This document shows, piece by piece, positions 10,660 through 28,243 of a DNA stretch of 64,000 bases. Every line of letters starts with the position of its first letter. Positions within the stretch are counted from its first letter, which is position 1. The notes below the pieces were generated by a model. It searched no databases and had not been told where the DNA came from. It was given only the letters and a program-made list of their open reading frames with translations. Origin of the DNA: Mesostigma viride (lineage: Eukaryota > Streptophyta > Mesostigmatophyceae > Mesostigmatales > Mesostigmataceae); contig RPFO01001926.1 in assembly GCA_009746045.1 (NCBI GenBank), positions 1 through 64,000 of the forward strand. Direction: 5' to 3'. The position numbers and the translations under genes were made by a program.

Positions 10660-11065
10660 TGGATCGCTACCATCAAGAGGTCATCAGTCATGTCAACTGT
10701 TAGCCTAGCTGTGCCACCATACCTAGTCACGTGCACCGCTAACACACTGTACACAACCAGCCATAGCCGCAGCTTAGCCCTTGTACAGCCATGCTACGTC
10801 CTGGCTATGATCAGTTTATTTCCCCACGCTACTTGTTACTGACGATATGCTCACATGGGTCTTATTGCACCCACAGCACTTGCCGGATCGTCCATGGCGT
10901 GTCCGATTGCCGCTGTGGCATGCCTCTGGCATGAAGGAGAAAGGGGGTCTCTGCCCTTCCTTCCTCTTGTGCACATGCAGGGATTAAAAGCACTTCGGTG
11001 CTCCGTGACTCCCCAACAGGAGCACGAGTTTAATCAATTAATAAATAAATATTTTAATTAATGCC
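10660..11065 (+). mobile_element. Inverted 3' UTR copy of the TTAA-tail LINE derivative
   Basis: This is an imperfect reverse complement of 9530-9960. It ends in GTGCTCC ... GGAGCAC (about 11009-11036) and an AT-rich TTAAT tail to 11065. It lies in the opposite orientation to the 9.53-10.6 kb element, so the two 3' UTRs flank the ORF1 as imperfect inverted arms of about 400 bp. Confidence 0.65.
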
Positions 11066-12010
11066 AACTGTTGCGTCAGCCAGGCCATGCTTCCAAATGC
11101 ATGTTCAAGAAAAGCTGCATAAAGTGCAAATACAAATTTATATGAATGTAGTTGTCTCACTTAATACTAGGTAATGCCGCGTCCATGCGCAGGACGTACA
11201 GCACGAGACAACCATGCCTGCCGGATGTATACTCGCATGGCGCGAATTTTATTGATTGTATAAAAAGTTTTTTGCAATGCCTGGTTAAATGTCCGTGTAT
11301 GTACAACGTTCTACAACAAAATATGGAAGTATACACCTTGTTGGCAGCTAGCAAGTGATGTGGTTGGCATGCACCAAATCAGGCAACCGTTGCATGAAAC
11401 ATCCCATATTCCCCTTTTCGTTGCCTGGGCGGATCGCTGAGAACAATGCCCTGACCTTGCACCGATCCATGGCCACTCTACTGTCATCCCAGTCACCATA
11501 AAAGGCAGACACCTTCTCCAATGCGGTCAGACATGCCCCTCATACAACCAGCCAATCTACCACCCACGTGAGACAACGTTGTAGGTTGTCTGATACAGCT
11601 TTTGTAACCAGGTCACAGCACAAGCCCACCCGCACTGGGTTAGGTCCGCGGGCCAGGCTTGGTTACTTTTGTTTATTGGAGAGACACGGAAGCTTGGTGC
11701 ATGCCCTGCCTGTACAGCGTCTGGCCCATGCCAGGCATTGAGTATAGACCACCCAGGATACCTCAGAACCTGAGGCCTGCCTGCTTCCCAACTTTCTAGA
11801 ACACGCCAGCACGGGCTGCATGAATTAATAGTTCCCAAAACATTCACCCCATCATTCCAGCAAATCCATGGTCTTGTCGGCACCAGCCCAGATAACTCGG
11901 CTCATTTCAACCTAGGTAGACGACAGGAACCTGTGTTGGAGGTGCACAGGCACAGAACCTGTGTTCAAGGCACACAGGCAGCAACGCCACCTGTACCATG
12001 ATAGAATCAT
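11066..12010. other. No gene supported
   Basis: Short frames on both strands (e.g. minus 11557-11883) show no recognisable motif. The last part may be the 3' UTR of the minus-strand gene at 12018. Confidence 0.3.
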
Positions 12011-12017
12011 GCGCTGA

Positions 12018-12527
12018 CTACCTGGCTCTGGACGCAGCCTTGGCGGCTTCTTTTGCCGCCTTTTCTTCTTCCCTCTTTTTAGCCGCTTCCTCGCGCTGCT
12101 TTTTAATGATTGCAAGGCGTTCCAGGTCCTTCTTTGCTTCATCCGTCTTGCCTTCTAGATGAAGCTTCCAATATCGCTCTTTTGCTGCTTGCTTTTCAAG
12201 CTCCTCCCTTTCTCGCCGTGACAGTTCGGGCTTCGCGTCAGGATTTGCCTCGTCTGGCTTCGTCACGTCACGCTTTACGCGGGCATTTAAGTTCTCGGTT
12301 TCAATGAGTCCTGATACTCCCTTCTTCTTTTGATTTTCGGTCTCCTCCTCCTCTGAACTCGATCCCTCCTCCTCTTCCTCCTCATTTTCCTCCTCTTCCA
12401 GATTCTTCTTCTTAAAACCGTGGGAAGCCTGCCCTCCACCGGCTTCTAGCTCCTCCCGGCTAGTAAAATGTTTGCGGCCAGTGGGACCTTTCTTAAACTT
12501 CCCGCGACCAGCTCCGGAGCCTCCCAT
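12018..12527 (-). CDS. PDAP1/PP28-type phosphoprotein (28 kDa heat- and acid-stable)
   Basis: A 169-residue single-exon reading with an ATG at 12527. The N-terminus [17 protein letters not shown] is the hallmark of the family. It is followed by an acidic serine-rich stretch ([19 protein letters not shown]), a conserved [12 protein letters not shown] motif, then [12 protein letters not shown] and [17 protein letters not shown]-like helices (here [20 protein letters not shown]). The family is the casein-kinase substrate phosphoprotein PP28, small, highly charged and eukaryote-wide; its biochemical role is poorly defined. The acidic serines are plausible CK2 sites. The stop follows a CCAG/GTAG sequence, so a short extra C-terminal exon cannot be excluded. 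Transcribed away from the histidinol dehydrogenase gene. Confidence 0.9.
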   Translation of the reverse strand: MGGSGAGRGKFKKGPTGRKHFTSREELEAGGGQASHGFKKKNLEEEENEEEEEEGSSSEEEETENQKKKGVSGLIETENLNARVKRDVTKPDEANPDAKPELSRREREELEKQAAKERYWKLHLEGKTDEAKKDLERLAIIKKQREEAAKKREEEKAAKEAAKAASRAR

Positions 12528-12539
12528 GTTTCCCGCAGC

Positions 12540-13000
12540 ACCTTAAGATCTACCGCGCAGGCAAGTCGTGCAACGACGTCACCCGTGAGCACCAGGGGTG
12601 CTATGTACAGGCCGCCGGGGCAGCGAGGACCACCTCAATGACAAGCCGCTAAAAAGACTGCCAATGCTTACGAGCAACGATATGATACACCGCCCTGCGT
12701 CCAGCCGTGCTTTTATCGACTGCTCGTCACGCCCTCGTGTTATTTAGGAAATGGCCGCCCTTTTGAGGACGTGCAATGGCCGATGGGGCAATCAGCCTGC
12801 TCGGTGAAGCTCGGTGAAGTCGTTCGGAGTCCGCGAGAATGTTCCCCGTGCGCCCAGTCGCCACTGACTACATTAGGTACTGACTGACTAGTTGTTGTTG
12901 TTGTTGTTGTGTCCCACGCCGCAGTCAGCAGCAGACTGACTAGTTAGGTAGTCAGAACGCCCCCCGAAAGGACTGAAAGTAAGTCATATCATACGGTATC
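12540..13000. other. Probable 5' region of the PP28 gene and spacer
   Basis: No open frame is supported. A (GTT)n run at 12891-12910 is followed by GTCCCACGCCGCAG, a combination that recurs at 45.70-45.79 kb and so marks a dispersed repeat. Confidence 0.4.
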
Positions 13001-13007
13001 ACAAACT

Positions 13008-13265
13008 GGCCATATTCAGGCGGAGCCAATTTTCGGAAGAACCGTTAGGTTCGCCAGAATTGGCGAAGCTTATAAGGCCGTACACGTGAGAAAACATAGG
13101 AATAGGGGATGAAAATCCGTCAATCCATCCATACATACATCCATCCATCCATCCATCCACCGAATTTGTCCCGAATTTGCAAGCATAAGGGTGAGGTTCT
13201 TCCGAAAATTGGCTCCGCCGTAGAGTTTCAACGGGCAAGTTGCAAACACGCACGTTACTTGATTT
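13008..13265. mobile_element. MITE-like element with GGCGGAGCCA termini and internal (GGAT)n
   Basis: Inverted ends CGGAGCCAATTTTCGGAAG at about 13020 and its complement at about 13200-13226 enclose a short CCAT/CATA microsatellite (13120-13158). The flanks (CAACTTGCC.GTTGAAACTCTACGG, minus strand) are shared with the related element at 51.55-52.11 kb. No target duplication could be identified. Confidence 0.6.
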
Positions 13266-13778
13266 AGCTGAAGTGTCAATCATATCGTAAAGATCTGTCC
13301 CGTGGCCGCCGCGGGTCTCTGACTCTCTGTAGGCCTTGCTAGCGTGGCCTTGCTGGCAGGCGTGGCAGGTCGACCGACTAATGGAGGCTGCCTGGACCGT
13401 CCGTAAGATAGATAGTGGTTCAGTCAGGGTTCAGTGCAACTTGCCCTCATGACCTGCTACCTGCGGTCTATAACTACCTACTTATAATCTGGCCTCAGGG
13501 ACAACTCGATAAATAGGATGATAGCCGCGATGCTGCATTACTGTACCACATTACCGCTGTAGAGCGACCTGTATACAGCGCCCATTATACACCAGAGGTT
13601 TCCTTCGTGCGAGCACGGAACAAAACAGTTTCCCCAGCAAGACAAGTGCTCCGGTGGCAATATAATTACCGCATTGTATGAGCTGAAAGGTTTGCACGGT
13701 CTACGCGGCGTACCCGCCGCGATAGGGTCGTGATCGTTCAATTGACGTGTGTTAATAAGGCAACTCGGATTATCAGCC

Positions 13779-22664
<8,886 letters not shown>

Positions 22665-23060
22665 GCCCCATGATCTGCCTATTTTCCAGAGCATGCACAT
22701 CATTCCTGCCGAATACAGTTATTTTGGCATGCTTCTAGAGATGTGGCAGTAATCAGTGTCTGGGCTAGCTAATGCGGGCCAGCAATGCATGAAACTAGGA
22801 TAATTCTCCCGGGGTAGCTTGGTCCGGTGTGAGGCATGCTTCATGATGTTGAACAAATGTTGGTTGCACTTGCGTCCTTGTGAGCCATTTATATGCCATG
22901 TGTCCAGGAATAGTTGTTTCACTTAATAATCCCAAGAATGTATGTGCCTGAATGCAAGAGCTACTTAAAACTTTTAACACATCAAAATGCAGAAAAAATA
23001 CCCCTCAAAATTTGCTTTCTTACAATTGAACATAATATAATAACTAATAGTACTTAATTT
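22665..23060. other. HisD 3' region, no further gene
   Basis: Sequence after the HisD stop. No recognisable frame on either strand; it grades into the retroelement island. Confidence 0.4.
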
Positions 23061-23069
23061 TGCGCAATG

Positions 23070-23515
23070 CCCTTAATTAATTAATTAATTAATTAGACTC
23101 GTGCTCCCGTTGGGGAGTCACGGAGCATTAACCCCGATGGATGGATGGATGGGTGCAAACATTCCTACCGGTCTAATCTATCTACATTGGCTACATACTA
23201 CATCTATCTAACAGCAATGCCCTTAGGCCCCTGTTCGATCCCGGGATCGAACACGGAGCATGCATTTCTAGTGCTTTATGTACGATCCCTAGCTGCATGC
23301 GCATAATTGAATTGAATTGTAACATAACTCCGTTGGGAGAATATGCGCATATAATATACTACTATAAAAAATATTAATTAATTAATTAATTAGACTCGTG
23401 CTCCCGTTGGGGAGTCACGGAGCATTAACCCCGATGGATGGATGGATGGGTGCACACATTCCTACCGGTCTAATCTATCTACATTGGCTACATACTACAT
23501 CTATCTAACAACATT
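23070..23515 (-). mobile_element. Three LINE-derivative 3' ends in a row
   Basis: The copies at about 23073-23200 and 23373-23510 are near-identical direct repeats: a TTAA tail, then the minus-strand hairpin TGCTCC ... GGAGCA, then an upstream segment with GATGGATGGATGG. Between them, 23304-23345 is an AATTC-tailed end with the CTCCCAACGGAGT hairpin (23327-23340). All are 5'-truncated to a few dozen or hundred bases. Confidence 0.65.
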
Positions 23516-23544
23516 CATAAAAAATATAAATACTTACATCAGAG

Positions 23545-23710
23545 TAAAGGCACCCATGTAAAAACAAACAAAGCCAACGCCAACAAGAGATACCACGACA
23601 AAACAACTACAGCCAGCATGGGACACTCGATCCACACCGCGGAATGAAGTAAAACAGCCCAATAACCGTGCTGCGCCGCAAAGTCAGCTCGTGTGCGGCG
23701 GAGCAAGATG
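23545..23710. repeat. Left inverted arm flanking the 23.7-26.9 kb island
   Basis: About 165 bp (starting near CATCAGAGTAAAGGCACCCA) that is the reverse complement, with differences, of 26868-27045. The pair encloses a 3.2-kb stretch made almost wholly of LINE and SINE pieces. Confidence 0.7.
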
Positions 23711-23856
23711 TCGATCAGCCACAGCCTGGGTAATCGCTACCGAAAGGCTTTGGCGCCAATACGATGTCCAGGTCCGCGCTGACCAAGGGGCCCGCTGGCC
23801 CTCCAGGTCCAGGCGGTCCTCCTAAAGCCGGCAGCACTCCTAAAAATATATATTCT
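23711..23856 (-). mobile_element. LINE ORF2 C-terminal fragment
   Basis: The minus-strand reading GPLVSADLDIV followed by a 3' end GGTAGCGATTACCC matches the larger copy at 24.69-25.14 kb on the opposite strand. It ends where SINE2 is inserted. Confidence 0.6.
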
Positions 23857-24050
23857 GATTTGGCACGCCGCAAAGGTGAAAACCATTTGCGTTCAGTGCC
23901 GGCCGGTCCGCGGAAAACGCGATCTGCAAATGAATCCAGGCCGGAATCGAACTGGGGACCTCTCGCACCCACTTTTGCTGACTATAGGACGGACGTCTCC
24001 TGATCCTAAGGCATCGCCAACTGACCCCTACAGTCCAACCGCAAAAGTTC
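23857..24050 (-). mobile_element. tRNA-derived SINE2, complete, with target duplication
   Basis: The minus strand has a tRNA-like head: an A-box-like GGGTCAGTTGGCGATG and a consensus Pol III B box AGTTCGATTCC. About 90 bp of unrelated body follows. It is flanked by TCCTAAAAATATATATTCT (23838-23856) and TCCTAAATATATATATTCT (24051-24069), a 19-bp duplication with one mismatch. A second copy lies at 54372-54566. Confidence 0.75.
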
Positions 24051-24064
24051 TCCTAAATATATAT

Positions 24065-24144
24065 ATTCTCCCGATTTCTGGCCTGCGCTGGTTGTCTCCT
24101 TGATATCAAGGAGACAACCAGCGCAGGCCAGAAATCGGGAGAAT
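24065..24144. repeat. 80-bp perfect palindrome from head-to-head SINE1 ends
   Basis: Arms 24065-24104 and 24105-24144 are exact reverse complements with no spacer (centre TGAT/ATCA). Each arm is the 5' end of a SINE1 copy. Confidence 0.95.
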
Positions 24145-24343
24145 CCGGACCATGGTAGCTCGAGCCTGCCGTTATCTTTTCCGCGTGTTCGAGTCGTTCA
24201 GGATGATGAAGATGAATGGTGATGGAAATGTGTATCCTTGTGCATTGAAATTATGGCTGGCTTACGTGTAGAGCGACTAGATGACCTAGACGGTGGGGCC
24301 GGAAACAGCATGCTTGATCAGGGCGTGTGTTTCGAGCCTAACT
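24105..24343 (+). mobile_element. SINE1, longest copy
   Basis: About 240 bp. It runs from ATCAAGGAGACAACCAGCGC through the A-box-like TGGTAGCTCGAGCCTG and the B-box-like GTGTTCGAGTCGTTC, then a body ending CGTGTGTTTCGAGCC. The partial copy at 54593-54762 shows that the family ends there in a poly(A) run. Box assignment is by eye. Confidence 0.7.
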
Positions 24344-24689
24344 GGCCGGGAGTGTCTAGTGGTGAGCACCATTGCTGCGATCGCTCTCCCACCATTTACG
24401 AGGAAATACCCGCAAATGGAAAACCACTGAAAAGGTAGCTAGTCAGTCATCACGTTAGCCATGCCATGATTCCAAACGTCCAAGAACTGCACACGGTGCA
24501 AAGGCAAAAAGCCGGAGGACAGCACTTTCAAATGTGCGGCGGGAACCAAAAGCCCGCGGATGCCAGAATGATATATTAACTGGGACCCACCATGCACCTG
24601 TCATGCATGGGTGGACAGCAGTTCTAATCAGATCGAATTGCATGGTACTTGTACTTGCACACTGTTCTCCTGGAGGTGGTGCTCGCCAT

Positions 24690-25137
24690 GGTCGGCCGGT
24701 CCCTTTTCCCACACGCGAACATCCGGTCTGAGGATGCAGACGGCGCGGCTCTCTACTCCCCCAACCACCGACCTGACATCGTGGTTCTGGACTTTGAGGG
24801 AGGCGGCCGGCACTTGCTCATTGACGTTTCTGTGGCTCACCCCTTGGCTCTTAGCCATGTGGTTGGTGCATATCCCAGGCGGCGGGCTACATGGCGGATC
24901 GGGCTGAGCGGGCCAAGCTCACGGCCTATGGGGACGTCGGGCACCACCGTCTGCAGACCAGTGCCCTTTGTCTTGGAGGAGTTCGGGGCCACGGGGACCC
25001 TGACCGCCGGCTTCTTTCAGGAGTGCTGCCGGCTCCGGGAGAACCGCCTGGACCTGCCAGCGCGGGCCCCTTGGTCAGCGCGGACCTGGACATCGTATAT
25101 ATTGGCGCCGACGCCTTTCGGTAGCGATTACCCGGGC
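24690..25137 (+). pseudogene. LINE ORF2 C-terminal region (post-RT domain), frameshifted
   Basis: The reading NHRPDIVVLDFEGGGRHLLI, then DVSVAHPLALSHV in one frame and ADRAERAKLTAYGDVGHHRL in another, is typical of the region C-terminal to the reverse transcriptase in some algal and protist LINEs. The RPD...IDVSV pattern could be a PD-(D/E)XK-like nuclease remnant (speculative). The frame breaks near 24880. The copy ends in CCCGGGC and a TTAA tail, meeting the opposite element's tail at about 25137. Confidence 0.5.
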
Positions 25138-25866
25138 TATTAATTAATTAATTAATTATCAACATCACTCCGTTGGGAGTAAAATTAAATTAAATTAAAT
25201 TAAAATTAAATTATTAAATTATAACATGCCTCCGTGGGGAGGTCATGTAGCACATATTCCATGATGGATGGCCAATAACAAGATCGGGGTGGAGGAAGCC
25301 GCGTGATCGAACTATCCTAACCTAAGCTATCTAGAAAATCCTAACTACACTACTCATCAAAACGCCTCCTCCGCTTGGGGGGAGGTGGCTTGCCCACAGG
25401 GTCGGGCGTGTGCGCTTTGACAATCTTCTTCCACCGCGTCTTGTCCTGCATGGCAGTCCAAAGACGGTCCGAGAGAGAGTGGATGCGGTGCTCAAACTGG
25501 GCTGGGACCACTAGGTCGTCCAGCAACATCTGGATGTAGGTCGTGACAGGTTTCCCTACCCTTTTAGGAATGCCCTCGGGGCCAGGCCAGGTCAGAATGT
25601 GTCGCCCTGGCTGGCCAAGCCGCTGGGGGCCGGCCAGGCCAAGGGCGGTGTCGACCTGGCTGGTGCGAGCAAGGTGTCCTACAAATGCTATCCTACGCTG
25701 CCTAATCTCGTCCGAAATACGAGGCATGCCATGATACAAAGATTCTGATGACGGACGCTCGGAAAAACCTACGTTAAGGACCTGTCGGAGCATCCTGTAA
25801 ACTGTGCCGTCTAGCCTAGCTGCCAGTTTGGGTGGGATGGTCCACGCCTCGGCGCCATACGTTGGG
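25138..25866 (-). pseudogene. LINE ORF2 C-terminal fragment with 3' end
   Basis: The minus strand is open from about 25866 to 25350 and reads FVLPTYGAEAWTIPPKLA, MLRQVLNVGF and RRIAFVGHLARTS. This is the tail of a non-LTR reverse transcriptase protein (the Y-G-AE-W ... R-L-R ... GHL-R pattern known from LINE ORF2s). The 3' UTR carries GTGCTACATGACCTCCCCAC, a 14-nt hairpin (25229-25242, CCTCC-CCAC-GGAGG) and an AATTT tail. A second hairpin is at 25167-25180. The 3' end is homologous to that of the ORF1-only elements. The 5' side is cut at about 25866 within TACTCCCAACG. Confidence 0.65.
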
Positions 25867-26867
25867 AGTACAAATGTAGCACATATCCCTGAGAAGGGGC
25901 ATATGGCTTTTAATACATTCTAGGCTACTTCATGCAAGGGTGGGAATGTAAGCTACCCCTGCTCTAGGTGCACCAGGGCACCTGCACCACCATGCTGTCT
26001 CAGGTTCAACCCGCCTAAGGGGGGGATCCTAGCACGGGGGAGGAAGATCATCATCACCATACAAAAACGAGAGCGTGGCATCTCAGCAGAGAGCAGCTCT
26101 CTGCATGGGCACAGCATAACTAAATAAAACTAGGCATCATCTGGAGTGTGGCACATCATAGGCACACATGTACATTCTGATCAGATAGGCACACATGTAC
26201 ATGGTTAAATAATGCTCGTACGTAGCTCAGCTGGTATAGTGCCTGTAGGAGGCGTACATGTACATGGCCACGGTCTATCTATTCTACACTACTACTGCTG
26301 TATTCCCCTAAGAGCTCTGGGGCGTCTGGAGTCGCTGGGGCCGCGGGGGTCGCATGCCAGGGCTTGTGGCCGACGTAGATGGCCGCCCCCTTCCAGTACA
26401 CCGGCTGCCCCGCCTTGGTCTGCCGGAGCTGGAGGTAGGTCGGCCATAGCTCCCGTCGCCGTTGTTGCTGCGCCAGGGTCAAGTCGTCGTCAATGGTGAA
26501 GAGAGTCTTCTCGAGCCGCTTGCGGCGTCGGAGAAAAGAAATCTTGTCCGCCGGGGTCTTAAAGGTGAGAAGGAGCGGGGGCGCCCCTGCCTTACCCCGC
26601 GCGCGGGGAAGGCGGTGGGCGACCAGGTCGATCTCACCATTAAGGCCCATGCGACCAAGGATTTCTCTCTCAAACGCACGCGCAAGCTTCTCGCGGAATT
26701 CTCACCTTCCACCATGTCGAAGTTCTTGACAATGACGTTGAGGCTGCGCTTGGCGAGCTCGGCCTCCTCGCGGAGGTCAAGCGTCTGCCGCTGGACCTGG
26801 GCTGCGACGGCGGAGGTGGTGGAGGTGGTGTGCTGCTTAAGCATGGGCCCGGGCTATGGCTGAGCGA
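25867..26867 (-). mobile_element. ORF1-only LINE derivative, copy B
   Basis: The minus strand holds the C-terminal half of ORF1 (about 26850-26300), then a 3' UTR truncated by its junction with the ORF2 fragment at 25866. ORF1 is frameshifted: LKQHTTSTTSAVAAQVQRQT is in one frame, and GLNGEIDLVAHRLPRA with TIDDDLTLAQQQRRRELWP is in another. There is again no ORF2 between ORF1 and the tail. Confidence 0.7.
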
Positions 26868-27045
26868 TATCTTGATCCGCCGCACCCGAGCTGACTTTGC
26901 AGCGCAGCACTGTTGTTAGGCTGTTTTACTTCATTCCGCGGCCGGTGTGGATCGAGTGTCCCATGCCGGCTGTAGTTGTTTTGTCGTGGTATATCTTGTT
27001 AGCGTTGGCTTTGTTTATTTTTACATGGGTGCCTTTCCTCTGATG
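26868..27045. repeat. Right inverted arm of the 23.7-26.9 kb island
   Basis: Reverse complement of 23545-23710 with scattered differences (TTTACTTCATTCCGCGGCCG against its counterpart). Confidence 0.7.
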
Positions 27046-28243
27046 TACGTATTATACCAATCAGTGGGGGTGCCATGCAAGTTCAACAACTAACATCATT
27101 GTGATTGTGGCATGGCACTGGCTGGATGCATAACGGCAATAATACTAATTTATAAAAGAAAACATAAGTTTATCAGCTGCACTTTGCTACAACTGATGCC
27201 TTTCAGAAAGGTTCATGATTTGTAACATTTGTGACATTGTCACAAAATAAGGCAAGGGCGCAGCATACACCAGGCCAGTATGCACCAATGTTACAAGTTG
27301 CACATTAGCCATGGATTAGCTCAACGTGGGACAAGGATAGCTTGCAGGGCCTTTACATACACCGAGACCCGGTACAACACAACACACGGCTCCACAATTA
27401 CAAACCTTGTCCCCAGAAAAGCTGGCAAGGATGTCTTCACTGAAGAGCTCAAGAGCTGTAAATATTTACACGTGACTTGACTACTTGGACATCTACCCTA
27501 GAAAACCACAACTGTGGGACCACACAAACCAGAAGACACAGCACCCGTAACCTCACATAGTCATCAAGGTAGATGGCAGTCGCTGTTCTCGACTCATATA
27601 CCAGCAGGTGGCGACCGGCCATGCAAGTGCATGCCATGCCACCTGTCTTCGTTTTGTTTGTTCTTGATAGGGGCCGCCCCAAAAGCATCCCCAAAGTTTC
27701 AGCACATGCCACAGTCCAATGTGCTTCTTGTTCATATACAATGCATGCACCCAGGGGGTAAGTGAAGTGTGTCAGGCGCCCGCCACCGGCACCCGCGATC
27801 TATGCCCGCCGTGGCATACGCCAACAAAATACACGAAGGGACGGAGGATGTGTCAAGGGGCAGCCATGCCCCCCTCCACCGTGGCTACACACACCAGTTG
27901 CCACACCCACCGCCCGTTCAGCCAACGACAAGGAATCAACGCAACCGTAGGCAAAGGCATGACACCCGCGAGCGAATCATGCTCAACAGATCAGCCACGA
28001 GCCACCGGGCGCGGCCACCCCCTTGCTGTTTGCGAGGCCGCTAAATACTCTCTCACCATAGGACTCCTGTTTCCCATGGACTGCAGGAAGCCCTGCTGCC
28101 GCCCTCCCACGCCCGCCACTCCCAAACCCTGCATACCCTGACCCGCCGTGCCACAACCACCCCCCAGAATCCGTTGCAAGCGCCGCAGCGAGCACCTGAT
28201 GGAACCCCCCCTGCTTCCCACCACCCTGCCCCCATTTGCCGCT
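27046..28243. other. Downstream region of beta-amylase, no gene supported
   Basis: Short frames only. A small perfect palindrome (TTTGTGACATTGTCACAAA, about 27227-27245) is present. The part adjoining 28244 probably holds the beta-amylase 3' UTR. Confidence 0.4.
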
